Assembly: GCF_030453185.1 (NCBI RefSeq)
Contig: NZ_JAKDKW010000009.1
Coordinates: 1 to 51,080 of the forward strand
Direction: 5' to 3'
DNA: 51,080 nucleotides
Source of the DNA: Yaniella sp.
GTDB lineage: Bacteria > Actinomycetota > Actinomycetes > Actinomycetales > Micrococcaceae
Under the pieces are notes generated by a model. The model worked only from the letters and a program-made list of their open reading frames with translations, was not told the origin of the DNA and made no database searches. Both the position numbers and the translations under genes were made by a program. Shown one piece after another: positions 8,461 through 16,846 of the stretch. How positions within the stretch are numbered: the first letter of the stretch is position 1; every line of letters starts with the position of its first letter.

Positions 8461-9009
8461 ATGTCGGACCTCTACGTAAAAGTCTGCGGCATCACGGATG
8501 TTGAGCAGTTGGAATGGGCCATCGATCTCGGCTATGACGCCGTGGGACTGATGCGGGCGCCGAAATCTCAGCGCCTGGTCAACGTCGAGACCGCTCGTCG
8601 TCTCGCAGAACATGCTGCGGGCCGGATTGAGACATTCGCGGTGGGGCTTACACTAGATCAGGTCGAACCGGTCCGAGACGCGGTTGATACGGTCCAGTTG
8701 TATGAGTACGCCGATGTTGCATCGTTGGCATTGGCTTCTGATACTCCCCCGCACTCGACAAAGGGCCTTGACTACTGGTTCTATGATGCCTCACACGGCA
8801 CCGGTACGTTTACTGAGATACCGGATTGGGTACGTGATGTTGATGCTCGGTTTGTTTTGGCCGGTGGGTTGAATCCGGACAATGTTACCGAGGTCGTGAC
8901 TCGGTATCAGCCTGATGGTGTGGATGTGTCCTCAGGTGTGGAGTCTTCAGCCGGCGTGAAGGATTATGCGCTCATGAAAGCGTTCATTGATGCTGTCCGC
9001 GCCGTTTGA
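8461..9009 (+). CDS. trpF: phosphoribosylanthranilate isomerase
   Basis: TrpF converts phosphoribosylanthranilate to CdRP by an Amadori rearrangement, the third step of tryptophan synthesis. At 182 residues the protein is shorter than the usual 195-210. KVCGIT with the catalytic Cys (residue 9) opens a TIM barrel, PKSQRLV supplies the phosphate-side Arg, and the YDASHGTGTF region supplies the expected general-acid Asp. The end is family-like: FVLAGGLNPDNV and DVSSGVESSAGVKD. Divergent points are VQLYEY in place of the usual VQLHG and HGTG for GGTG. The gene is far from the trpECBA operon and rides behind yigZ and a methyltransferase. Many actinobacteria lack TrpF and use bifunctional PriA, so its presence is notable. 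A strong terminator follows. Confidence 0.85.
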   Translation: MSDLYVKVCGITDVEQLEWAIDLGYDAVGLMRAPKSQRLVNVETARRLAEHAAGRIETFAVGLTLDQVEPVRDAVDTVQLYEYADVASLALASDTPPHSTKGLDYWFYDASHGTGTFTEIPDWVRDVDARFVLAGGLNPDNVTEVVTRYQPDGVDVSSGVESSAGVKDYALMKAFIDAVRAV

Positions 9010-9037
9010 GAGCTGACTCGAACACACTACTTAAAGG

Positions 9038-9084
9038 CCGAAGGCCGCTACTCCCAATGAGTAGCGGCCTTCGGTTATGTTTTT
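9038..9084. terminator. strong bidirectional terminator between trpF and rpsA
   Basis: A perfect 16-bp stem (CCGAAGGCCGCTACTC at 9038-9053 with 9059-9074) closes a five-base loop. On the plus strand it is followed by a T-rich run (9075-9084). It lies between the convergent trpF and rpsA stops, so it can end both transcripts. Confidence 0.93.
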
Positions 9085-9102
9085 GCCTCGTGGGCTGACG
9101 GG

Positions 9103-10575
9103 TTAGTTACCGGTCAGTTTTTCACGCAGTGCGGCAAGTGCTTCGTCGGAAGCCAAGGTGCCGGCATCTTCAACAGGGGTTTCTTCGTCCTCGGAGGAGT
9201 ATGAAGCGGAACCACTAGGAGCTTCTGCTGGACCGGATGCTGCTGCTTCTTCTGCCTCGGACAAGTGGCGGGCAACCTGTTCCTTGTGGGCTTCCCAGCG
9301 GGCCTGAGCGTCAGCGTACTGCTGCTCCCATGCGGCGCGTGCTTCTTCGAATCCTTCGATCCATTCGTTGGTTTCAGGATCGAAGCCTTCTGGGTACTTG
9401 TAGTTGCCGTCTTCGTCGTAGTCGGCAGCCATACCGTAGAGGGCTGGGTCGAAGTCGGTGCCTTCTGGGTCGACACCTTCGTTGGCCTGCTTGAGCGACA
9501 GAGAGATACGACGACGTTCGAGATCGATGTCGATGACCTTGACGTACAAGATTTCGTTGACCGATACAACCTGCTCGGCGGTATCAATGTGGCGGTTAGC
9601 CAGCTCGGAGATGTGTACGAGGCCTTCGATACCATCTTCGACGCGAACGAATGCACCGAATGGTACAAGCTTCGTGACCTTGCCCGGTACGATCTGGCCC
9701 AGAGCGTGGGTGCGGGCGAAGACTTGCCATGGGTCTTCTTGAGTGGCCTTGAGCGACAGGGATACGCGTTCGCGATCCATATCGACGTCCAGTACCTCTA
9801 CGGTGACTTCCTGACCAACTTCGACAACCTCGGACGGGTGGTCGATGTGCTTCCAAGATAGTTCGGAAACGTGAACCAGACCGTCGACGCCGCCCAAGTC
9901 CACGAATGCACCGAAGTTGACGATCGAGGAAACGGTACCGGTACGAACTTGGCTCTTCTGCAGTGCCTGCAGGAAGTTCGAACGGGTTTCGGACTGGGTC
10001 TGCTCCAACCACGCACGACGTGAGAGCACGACGTTGTTGCGGTTCTTGTCCAGTTCAATGATCTTGGCTTCGAGCTCTTGACCGACATATGGTGCCAGAT
10101 CGCGAACACGGCGCATTTCGACCAGGGATGCGGGCAGGAAGCCGCGCAGGCCGATGTCGAGGATCAGACCACCCTTGACAACTTCGATCACGGTACCGGT
10201 GACTACACCGTCTTCTTCCTTGATCTTTTCGATGTCGCCCCAAGCGCGCTCGTACTGTGCGCGTTTCTTGGAGAGGATGAGGCGGCCTTCTTTATCTTCC
10301 TTGGTCAGAACCAGGGCTTCAACCGAATCGCCAACTTCAACGACGTCATCTGGATCGACGTCATTTTTGATGGACAGTTCGCGTGAAGGGATGACACCTT
10401 CTGTCTTGTAGCCGATGTCGAGTAGCACTTCGTCTCGATCGACTTTGACGACGGTGCCTGCAACCAGGTCGCCATCGTTGAAATATTTGATGGTCTCATC
10501 GACAGCAGCCATGAATTCTTCAGCTGAGCCGATGTCGTTTACAGCGACCTGCGGGGCGTTGCTAGTAGTGGTCAT
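9103..10575 (-). CDS. rpsA: 30S ribosomal protein S1
   Basis: S1 binds mRNA on the 30S platform and helps initiation of structured messages. The 490-residue protein has four S1 (OB-fold) domains, the usual number in actinobacteria: about residues 36-104, 122-187, 209-277 and 294-362. Repeats three and four carry the best-kept motif, FGAFVDLGGVDGLVHVSEL and FGAFVRVEDGIEGLVHISEL. After residue 365 follows an acidic, low-complexity tail (Asp/Glu/Tyr-rich, then EEAAASGPAEAPSGSAS). This tail explains the long antisense frames here. GGAG lies about ten bases before the ATG. Upstream is a 240-base gap with a promoter and a structured leader; downstream is the shared terminator at 9038. Confidence 0.97.
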   Translation of the reverse strand: MTTTSNAPQVAVNDIGSAEEFMAAVDETIKYFNDGDLVAGTVVKVDRDEVLLDIGYKTEGVIPSRELSIKNDVDPDDVVEVGDSVEALVLTKEDKEGRLILSKKRAQYERAWGDIEKIKEEDGVVTGTVIEVVKGGLILDIGLRGFLPASLVEMRRVRDLAPYVGQELEAKIIELDKNRNNVVLSRRAWLEQTQSETRSNFLQALQKSQVRTGTVSSIVNFGAFVDLGGVDGLVHVSELSWKHIDHPSEVVEVGQEVTVEVLDVDMDRERVSLSLKATQEDPWQVFARTHALGQIVPGKVTKLVPFGAFVRVEDGIEGLVHISELANRHIDTAEQVVSVNEILYVKVIDIDLERRRISLSLKQANEGVDPEGTDFDPALYGMAADYDEDGNYKYPEGFDPETNEWIEGFEEARAAWEQQYADAQARWEAHKEQVARHLSEAEEAAASGPAEAPSGSASYSSEDEETPVEDAGTLASDEALAALREKLTGN

Positions 10576-10632
10576 GTAGTAGGGACTCCGATATGGATTA
10601 ATATGGTTGATAAACTTACTTCGTTTTATAAC

Positions 10633-10649
10633 GCAGCAAACAGAGCTGC
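10633..10649 (-). promoter_or_regulatory. small hairpin in the rpsA leader
   Basis: On the minus strand GCAGC (10649-10645) pairs with GCTGC (10637-10633) around a seven-base loop, in a leader of roughly 100 bases. S1 controls its own translation in other bacteria, so a regulatory role is conceivable but not shown. The rest of the gap from 10576 to 10817 holds the promoter and the hairpin after polA. Confidence 0.3.
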
Positions 10650-10685
10650 ATCACAATCATTTTTGCGCCGAAATTGGCAGCGTTT

Positions 10686-10712
10686 AATATACTACGGTAT
10701 TCGTCCTGTCAA
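10686..10712 (-). promoter_or_regulatory. candidate rpsA promoter
   Basis: A perfect -35 TTGACA (10712-10707) is followed by TATATT after 15 bases (10691-10686) or TATTAA after 17. This is the best sigma70-like promoter in the gap and predicts a leader of about 100 bases before rpsA. Confidence 0.55.
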
Positions 10713-10781
10713 AATCAACGTAAGACGTGCTCACTTCATAGCGCTCTGATGGCGGAATCATGCGTCTTCCACGCAATTTTA

Positions 10782-10800
10782 CTGACAGTATTTTTGTCAG
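10782..10800. terminator. hairpin downstream of polA
   Basis: CTGACA (10782-10787) and TGTCAG (10795-10800) form a six-base-pair stem with a seven-base AT-rich loop, 17 bases past the polA stop on the minus strand. It is followed there by TAAAATTG. Weak but well placed. Confidence 0.45.
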
Positions 10801-10817
10801 CATGGGGTTCTGCCGGT

Positions 10818-13619
10818 CTAATGGGCTGCTTCATGCCAGGAATACCCCTTCCCAACCTGAACGTCCAGTGGAACAGTCAGCGTTGCTGCAGCCGACATTT
10901 CTTCAACCAAGATCTGTTCTGCTGCATCGATTTCAGAGTCAACGACTTCTAGGATTAGTTCGTCATGGACCTGCAGGATCATGCGGGACTTAAGACCATC
11001 GGCTTCAAGTCTGGCCTGGACACCAAGCATCGCTTTTTTGATCAAGTCCGCCGCAGAGCCCTGGATGGGCGCGTTCAGAGCGGCGCGTTCTGCCATCTCG
11101 CGAAGCTGACGGTTATCGGACTGCAGGTCCGGTAGATACCGACGGCGTCCCAACATAGTTTGGGTATAGCCGTCCTTGCGCGCCTGGCGAACCACATTCC
11201 GCAGGTAGCGTTGGACTGCCCCAAAGCGATCAAAGTACGTGGTCATTAATTCGCGGGCTTCGTCGACCGAAATTCGCAGCTGCCGCGACAGTCCAAAAGA
11301 GCTCAGACCATAAGCCAAGCCATAGGACATAGCTTTAACTTTGTCACGCATAGAGGTGGTGACGTCTTCGGGTTCCACATTAAAGACTTGGGCGCCTACG
11401 AAACGGTGTAAGTCTTCCCCAGCCCGGTAGGCCTGGATGAGGCCTTCGTCCTCGGACATATGGGCCATAATACGCATTTCGATCTGCGAGTAGTCTGCCG
11501 TCAACAGCGTGGTGGTCTCGTCTGAATACGGATTCGATCCCGCCACGAAAATGTCACGAATCTGACGGCCAGCAGGTGTCCGAACCGGAATATTCTGGAG
11601 GTTCGGGTTCAAAGAAGACAACCGCCCGGTAGCCGCTGCCGTTTGAGAAAAGCGCGTGTGAATGCGGTTGTCTTCGGCAATGGAATCCAAGAGTCCTTGG
11701 ACCGTTTGACGCAGTTTCGTCGCGTCCCGGTATGACATGAGATTGTGCAAGAACGGGTGGTCAGTTTTTTCTAGGAGGTCGGCCAGCGAATCGGCGTCGG
11801 TTGAGTACCCGGTTTTTGTTTTGCGGGTCTTGGGCATGTCCAACGTGTCAAACAGCACCGTTTGAAGTTGTTTTGGTGAAGCCAGATTGACCTCTTGACC
11901 ACCGATAGCGGCGAAAGCAGATTCTTGTGCCTTCTCAACTTCGTTGGTGAAGCCGTCCAGGAGACTGTCGAGGCGCTGACGGTCGGTGCCGATGCCAATC
12001 AGTTCAACTTTTGCCAGCACTACCGAGAGTGGGATTTCAAGGTCATGGAGTAAACCGACGGCTTCGCGTTGCTGGAGTTCCTCATCCATGGCTTCATTCA
12101 ACCGGTGAATCATCCAGGCGTTCCGGGCGTATTGCGCGAGCTGCTCGGCGTTATCGTCGGTAAAGCCTTCGAGTTCTAGCTGACCCTGATTTTCGGTGGG
12201 GGCTACAGTTTCCAACCGAGTTTTCAAATAGGTCTGGACCAGATCGGCTAACTCATAGCCACGACGATCGGGCTGCAGAATGTAGGCAGATAGTAAAACA
12301 TCGTCTGCCACCGACACCAGCGATGTGTTCACATCTGTCAAAGGTTCCAGCACAGATTGCGAAGGTGGCGTAGCCAAGGCCTTCAGGGTCGCTTTGAGGT
12401 CATAGACCACCTTGGAGTACTCGGGATCGCTCAGGAACTGCGTGACTGCGGAACCTAACTCGGCGCTAGCGTTGTCAAGGTCAATGACTGCGGTGGTGTC
12501 GGCCGTGGCTAAACCGAGCGCACGAATCTCGCCGTAGTCCCCTGGAGCAGGAATCTTCCGGCGTGTGATGGTGGCGGGCGGATTGATATGGAAGAAGACC
12601 GAGATCCGCTGATCGATGTCAGTCAAGAACGTTTGCCATGCCTCGACGTCGTTGATCACAGCTGTTTCGGGCATTTCTTCGGGTGGTTCGGGCTCTTCCG
12701 ATGAGCCCAGGTGTTGCTCGAATGTCGTGAAGACGCGATTGCGAATGTTGTCGAACTCCAAGGCGTCGAAGAGCTCAGACACCATGTTGCGGTCTGGGTT
12801 TACCAAGATTGCTTCATCAAGCGTGATGGGAAGTTCAAGGTTGGTCACCAGAGCATTGAGCTCTCGGTTACGTTTAACCTGGTCGAGGTTCTCGCGCAGG
12901 GCTTCGCCCTTTTTTCCGCCAATGTCGTCAATGTTGTCGAGGATGCCTTTGAGGCTGCCGTATTTTTTCAGCCAGCGTGCAGCGAAGCCCGGGCCAACAC
13001 CAGGAACACCGGGCAGGTTATCAGCGCTCTCCCCCACCAGGGCCGCGAGTTCCGGATATTGCAGTGGTGTGACACCGTAGCGTTCCACAATGGCATCGGC
13101 GTCAAAAGGTGGTAGCTCTGACACCCCTCGCATCGGGTACAAGACTGTGACGTTGTCTTTGATCAATTGGAATGTATCGCGGTCGCCGGAGACAATGCGG
13201 GCGTCCCAGCCAGCTTCGGCTGCAGAAGTCGACATCGTAGCCACAATATCGTCTGCTTCATACCCATCAACTTCGATGGAAGGGATCTGCAAAGCGTCCA
13301 TGACCTGTTTGATCAGGTCGATCTGGCCGTAGAACTCCTCGGGAGTTTTATCGCGTCCCGCTTTGTATTCCGGATATTGTTCCGACCGAAACGTCGGAGT
13401 TTCTAAGTCGAAGGCTACAGCCACATGAGTGGGTTTTTGCTCGCGGATCATGGCCAGCAACATGGATAAGAAACCGTAGACGGCGTTGGTGTGTTGGCCG
13501 GTAGCGGTCTGAAAGTTTTCGGCTGGCAGCGCGAAGAACGCGCGGTAGGCCATCGAGTGGCCATCGATGACCATCAGGGTGTTGGAGTTATCTGAAGCAG
13601 TAAGTTTGGAAGCAGTCAC
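10818..13619 (-). CDS. polA: DNA polymerase I
   Basis: PolA fills gaps in excision repair and removes Okazaki primers. From the GTG at 13619 it has 933 residues. The N-terminal 5' nuclease domain begins VIDGHSMAYRAFFALPAENF and contains the acidic motifs EVDGYEADDIVATM and VSGDRDTFQLI. The middle domain lacks the FDTET-type metal ligands of a 3'-5' exonuclease, so proofreading is probably absent, as is common in actinobacteria. The polymerase domain has motif A (LTADYSQIEMRIMAHM), motif B (KVKAMSYGLAYGLSSFG) and motif C (ILQVHDELILEV). The GTG start is chosen because TAGACT lies seven bases upstream (leaderless); the TTG/ATG-type codon at 13640 would lie upstream of this promoter. Divergence of 5' end from neighbours is not seen; mrpG lies about 90 bases upstream with its own operon. 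Confidence 0.96.
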   Translation of the reverse strand: MTASKLTASDNSNTLMVIDGHSMAYRAFFALPAENFQTATGQHTNAVYGFLSMLLAMIREQKPTHVAVAFDLETPTFRSEQYPEYKAGRDKTPEEFYGQIDLIKQVMDALQIPSIEVDGYEADDIVATMSTSAAEAGWDARIVSGDRDTFQLIKDNVTVLYPMRGVSELPPFDADAIVERYGVTPLQYPELAALVGESADNLPGVPGVGPGFAARWLKKYGSLKGILDNIDDIGGKKGEALRENLDQVKRNRELNALVTNLELPITLDEAILVNPDRNMVSELFDALEFDNIRNRVFTTFEQHLGSSEEPEPPEEMPETAVINDVEAWQTFLTDIDQRISVFFHINPPATITRRKIPAPGDYGEIRALGLATADTTAVIDLDNASAELGSAVTQFLSDPEYSKVVYDLKATLKALATPPSQSVLEPLTDVNTSLVSVADDVLLSAYILQPDRRGYELADLVQTYLKTRLETVAPTENQGQLELEGFTDDNAEQLAQYARNAWMIHRLNEAMDEELQQREAVGLLHDLEIPLSVVLAKVELIGIGTDRQRLDSLLDGFTNEVEKAQESAFAAIGGQEVNLASPKQLQTVLFDTLDMPKTRKTKTGYSTDADSLADLLEKTDHPFLHNLMSYRDATKLRQTVQGLLDSIAEDNRIHTRFSQTAAATGRLSSLNPNLQNIPVRTPAGRQIRDIFVAGSNPYSDETTTLLTADYSQIEMRIMAHMSEDEGLIQAYRAGEDLHRFVGAQVFNVEPEDVTTSMRDKVKAMSYGLAYGLSSFGLSRQLRISVDEARELMTTYFDRFGAVQRYLRNVVRQARKDGYTQTMLGRRRYLPDLQSDNRQLREMAERAALNAPIQGSAADLIKKAMLGVQARLEADGLKSRMILQVHDELILEVVDSEIDAAEQILVEEMSAAATLTVPLDVQVGKGYSWHEAAH

Positions 13620-13626
13620 GGTCTCT

Positions 13627-13632
13627 AGTCTA
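13627..13632 (-). promoter_or_regulatory. -10 box of polA (leaderless)
   Basis: TAGACT on the minus strand ends seven bases before the GTG at 13619, placing the transcript start at the start codon. Confidence 0.5.
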
Positions 13633-13709
13633 ACGAGCACAACGTGGCTCCGGTGCTTTTATCCACACTCCGGCGGGCCTGGTGTGCTGGGGCTTGGTCA
13701 ACCGGGGAA

Positions 13710-14135
13710 TTAGTCAGTGGATTCGTGCCCAGCATCACTTGGGATGTCGTCGGTATCATGCGCTTCGTCTTCGTCCGGGTGCACTGTTTCGTGGGTGTCG
13801 AGCTGGTCTTCGGCCAGGTGGTCGAAATGACCGGGCTGCATTTTCGACCCGGTGAGATAGGCGGAGCGAGCGATGGCCATGGTCCCGATGGATGAGGTGG
13901 CCAACTGCAGAAACAAGATAATCAGCAGTTTGACGAAGTTGGGCCAACTGGGCATCTCGAAAAATACGCCGATGACGACCAGTGAGATACCGAGTCCGGC
14001 GGCCGTCCCGACCGCGGAGATCCGCTGGTAGGTGTCGGTAAATTTATAGAGACCAACTACCGCGACGGTGAAGATGAGCACGCCGGCAATAATAAACAAG
14101 TTGCCGAAGAGTTCGGCGAATGTGGTCAAATCCAT
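13710..14135 (-). CDS. mrpG: Mrp Na+/H+ antiporter subunit G
   Basis: Small membrane subunit of the multi-subunit Mrp (Mnh/Sha) antiporter. It has 141 residues with three hydrophobic segments near residues 7-29, 44-60 and 66-86. The family motif YQRISAVGTAAGLG lies between the first two. The core ends near residue 100; beyond it is a strongly acidic, His-containing tail (DEDEAHDTDDIPSDAGHE), longer than usual for MrpG and probably cytosolic. The tail could bind cations, but this is speculation. The gene is last in the operon and overlaps mrpF by one base. About 90 bases separate it from polA. Confidence 0.9.
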   Translation of the reverse strand: MDLTTFAELFGNLFIIAGVLIFTVAVVGLYKFTDTYQRISAVGTAAGLGISLVVIGVFFEMPSWPNFVKLLIILFLQLATSSIGTMAIARSAYLTGSKMQPGHFDHLAEDQLDTHETVHPDEDEAHDTDDIPSDAGHESTD

Positions 14136-14404
14136 TAGCGACGCCCCCTGGTGAGTGCGCGAGCAAGTGAGACGGCCGACAGGAAGCCAACGATCGAGGC
14201 GATCAGGATCAGGTCAAAGAAGAATGCTCCGGCCAGCAGAACACCAATCATCGCCAACATACCGGTGAAGGAAAACATCAGCAGGTCTGCGGATACGGCG
14301 CGGTCAGCGTCGGTGCGAGCGGTGACAATACGGATGGCTACAGCGATCATGCAAGCGGCCAGTACGGCAAGCCCGATGTACATTCCAAAGTTCAGGGCGG
14401 TCAT
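14135..14404 (-). CDS. mrpF: Mrp Na+/H+ antiporter subunit F
   Basis: An 89-residue membrane subunit of the Mrp complex with three predicted helices (about residues 6-26, 39-60 and 61-80). The cytoplasmic loop contains TDADRAVSADLL, corresponding to the conserved DRxxAxD stretch of MrpF. The last residues are basic (TRGRR), in line with a cytosolic C terminus. The length matches the family. Its ATG overlaps the mrpE stop and its own stop shares a base with the mrpG start, so expression is coupled along the operon. MrpF is required for complex assembly in studied species. Confidence 0.9.
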   Translation of the reverse strand: MTALNFGMYIGLAVLAACMIAVAIRIVTARTDADRAVSADLLMFSFTGMLAMIGVLLAGAFFFDLILIASIVGFLSAVSLARALTRGRR

Positions 14405-14808
14405 GAGGCGGCCCTCCCTTGCTGATGACGTTGTGTTTGGTCGACTAACCGTGGATCGAAGCCTTCACGACGCATCGCAGCAAGAATGTGGTTTTGCATA
14501 TCGAGTGAGCCCTCTGCGACGGCTTCGGGGTCGCCGTCATACAGCGAATGCACGTAAATCCAGCGGTTGCCATCGTCGTCGATATGGGTTCCCAGGGTGA
14601 GTGTGCCGGGGGTGATGGTGATCAATGCGGAGAGCATGGTGACTTCGGCGTCGGTACGACAGTCGGTCCGCACTCGTGCGATGCCAGGCTCAGCATCCAG
14701 TCCGGGGGTGGCCAGGTCTTTGAGAACAGCCCATGAAGAGCTGATGATCTGGCCGATGAACCAGATGATCAGCCACATCCAGCGGGGCAGCCAGGTGAGA
14801 GTTTTCAT
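14401..14808 (-). CDS. mrpE: Mrp Na+/H+ antiporter subunit E
   Basis: A 135-residue protein with one long or two short N-terminal hydrophobic segments (residues 10-30) and a soluble C-terminal domain containing MLSALITITPGTLTLG and IYVHSLYDGD, the characteristic MrpE core. Most MrpE proteins have about 160 residues and two to three helices; this one is trimmed at the N terminus (MKTLTWLPRWMWLIIWFIG), but no frameshift is visible and both junctions are intact ATGA overlaps. MrpE supports full activity and stability of the complex rather than carrying ions itself, as far as is known for the family. Confidence 0.88.
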   Translation of the reverse strand: MKTLTWLPRWMWLIIWFIGQIISSSWAVLKDLATPGLDAEPGIARVRTDCRTDAEVTMLSALITITPGTLTLGTHIDDDGNRWIYVHSLYDGDPEAVAEGSLDMQNHILAAMRREGFDPRLVDQTQRHQQGRAAS

Positions 14809-16454
14809 CGGTTCAACACCGCCTGTACGTAGTCGGTGCTGTCATAGAGCCCTTCGGCAGCAATACCCGAAAGCGTCAATAAGAACTGCGCGCCCAGACC
14901 GAAGGCGACGGTGATGATGGCCAGTACAACAGACGGTGCGGCCAGTGCAAAGTTGATGCGGCGAGTCGGCACAGTGGACTCATCGGTTTCGATAATCGTC
15001 TGTGTGCCCGTAAGTGTGGAGACTTGTGCTCGAGTCGCCTCGGTGGCCAGTTCTGGCGTATAGGAGGCCTCATGAGCGTAGGGATCACGGGTCGCTGAAG
15101 TGATAACGGTGCCCGATTTGGTAGCCGGTCCCCCAGAGCCTTTTTCCCAGAACATTCCGGTCCAAATTTTCAGCATTGACAACAGCGTAATGAGCGATAC
15201 GAACAACATGATGACCACGGCGGCAATGTCACCGGTGTCGACGGCACCGACAATCAGCATGAATTTGGCTACGAAACCAGAGAACGGTGGAATGCCGGCC
15301 AGTGATAGTGCAGCGATCATAAAGGTGACGGCAATGACCGGTTCGGTTCGTGAAATGCCCCCGAGTGCGCCGATCACGCCCGTTCCGTAACGTACTTCAA
15401 CCGCACCGGTTGACATGAAGAGTGAAGCTTTCACGATCATGTGATGCAGCAAGTAGAAGATGCCGGCGGTCAGACCCAGTTCGGTGAATAGCGCTACCCC
15501 CAACAGGATGTAGCCGATTTGCGAGACCATGTGGAACGACAAAATAGTTCGGGTTGTTTTCTCGCCTACGGCGCCGAATACGCCGATGAGCATGGTGAGG
15601 CTAAACAGGACCACGCCGACCCACAGGAACCTGGTGTCGCCGCCATAAACGACCGAGTAAATCCGGTAAATCGCGTAGATGGCCACCTTGGTATGGAGTC
15701 CGGAAAACAGTGCGGTGACAGCCGGCGATGTCCCGGGATAGGCTCGTGCCAACCAACCGTGCACGGGAACAACGGAGGCTTTGATACACAGCGCGAACAT
15801 GCTGACCGCACCGGCGATGGCGACGGTCGGGTCGTGTTGAGCCTGATCCGCAAGCACAGCAATGTTGACTGATCCTGCGGTGCCGTAGAGGAAACCCACG
15901 CCGATCATATACAGCGTGGAGGTGAATAAGTTCATCGTCACATACAGCCGGACGCCGTGGACACGGCGTAGCGGTAGTTTCCTGTTAGCGCTGAGCACGT
16001 AGAGCCCGTAGCTGGGCAAGAGCATGACCTCGAGAAATACGAACAGGTTGAAGAGGTCGGCTGTCAGCAGCGCGCCATTGACGCCGGTGGATAAGATCAG
16101 CACCAGGGGTGCAAAGTATTGGGAGTTTGCCGCGCGGGAGGCTTGAGCAAACCAGATACTGACGACGGTAAGTAGCAGAGTGACCGCCAGCATCAGGGCG
16201 GTAAACATATCTGCCACAAACGGGATGGCAACCCCCGGTGGCCAAGGACCAACCTGGTGGGCAATCGTGCCTCCGTCGGTGGACCAGAAATGATAGACCA
16301 GACCGCAGGCGGCAGCCAGCATGACCAGCATGGTGGCAATATTGACGATCGCGTGAAGTCGGAGTCGATGGCCCGTGGTGATGAGTATCCCTGCGACCAG
16401 TAACGGTAGGCCGGCAAAGAGTGGCAGGAGGGTGCCGATGGTATCTGGGCTCAT
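14805..16454 (-). CDS. mrpD: Mrp Na+/H+ antiporter subunit D
   Basis: A 549-residue proton-channel subunit homologous to NuoM/NuoN of complex I. Some fourteen hydrophobic helices are visible. The family core includes FVFLEVMLLPSYGLYVLSAN with the conserved Glu, ALCIKASVVPVHGWLARAYP with the key Lys, LHTKVAIYAIYRI and SFHMVSQIGYILLGVALF. Near residues 435-495 there is a hydrophilic insert (PATKSGTVITSATRDPYAHE and more) before the last two helices, longer than in typical MrpD. The insert is rich in Thr, Ser and Glu and probably sits outside the membrane. With MrpA it forms the ion-translocating core. Both ends overlap neighbours by four bases. Confidence 0.94.
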   Translation of the reverse strand: MSPDTIGTLLPLFAGLPLLVAGILITTGHRLRLHAIVNIATMLVMLAAACGLVYHFWSTDGGTIAHQVGPWPPGVAIPFVADMFTALMLAVTLLLTVVSIWFAQASRAANSQYFAPLVLILSTGVNGALLTADLFNLFVFLEVMLLPSYGLYVLSANRKLPLRRVHGVRLYVTMNLFTSTLYMIGVGFLYGTAGSVNIAVLADQAQHDPTVAIAGAVSMFALCIKASVVPVHGWLARAYPGTSPAVTALFSGLHTKVAIYAIYRIYSVVYGGDTRFLWVGVVLFSLTMLIGVFGAVGEKTTRTILSFHMVSQIGYILLGVALFTELGLTAGIFYLLHHMIVKASLFMSTGAVEVRYGTGVIGALGGISRTEPVIAVTFMIAALSLAGIPPFSGFVAKFMLIVGAVDTGDIAAVVIMLFVSLITLLSMLKIWTGMFWEKGSGGPATKSGTVITSATRDPYAHEASYTPELATEATRAQVSTLTGTQTIIETDESTVPTRRINFALAAPSVVLAIITVAFGLGAQFLLTLSGIAAEGLYDSTDYVQAVLNR

Positions 16455-16846
16455 GCCTTCTCCTGACGCGACGTGTTACGACGGGGTTCGTGTCGGACGC
16501 CATCAGACTCTGATTCGGCGGACACATCGAGTTGTTCGACTTTTGTTGCCGTGCCATCTGTGTCATCACCGGTGACGGCAAGGACCAGCATGAATACGGT
16601 AATAGAGAAGGCGATTACGATAGCGGTCAGAATGAAAGCTTGCGGCAGTGGGTCGGCCATCGCGGACGGATCCGCAGAGGGATGAAACGCTTCAATGCGG
16701 CGGTCGGAACCACCCGCGGCAAAGAGGATCAGGTTGCCTGCGTGACCGATCAAGACGAACCCGAGGATCACGCGCAGAAATTCGCGTTTGCTAAAGAGAT
16801 AGACCGCTCCGGCGGTAAGCAGGGCAACGGTGATACTTAGCGTCAT
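16451..16846 (-). CDS. mrpC: Mrp Na+/H+ antiporter subunit C
   Basis: A 131-residue NuoK-like subunit with three hydrophobic helices (about residues 4-18, 24-45 and 68-92). The segment REFLRVILGFVLIGHAGNLI corresponds to the NuoK/MrpC core with its conserved Gly and Asn. The polar C-terminal tail beyond residue 95 (about 35 residues, charged) is cytosolic and variable. Start and stop overlap mrpA and mrpD as ATGA, typical of this operon. Confidence 0.92.
   Translation of the reverse strand: MTLSITVALLTAGAVYLFSKREFLRVILGFVLIGHAGNLILFAAGGSDRRIEAFHPSADPSAMADPLPQAFILTAIVIAFSITVFMLVLAVTGDDTDGTATKVEQLDVSAESESDGVRHEPRRNTSRQEKA

Noticed and set aside
9265-9861. 198-codon plus-strand frame across rpsA
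   Set aside because: It is antisense to the four-domain S1 gene and low in start signals. Its open length is due to the acidic coding bias of rpsA.
11771-13406. Several frames antisense to or in other frames of polA (11771-11998, 12616-13406)
   Set aside because: They lie wholly inside polA and lack promoters or ribosome sites.
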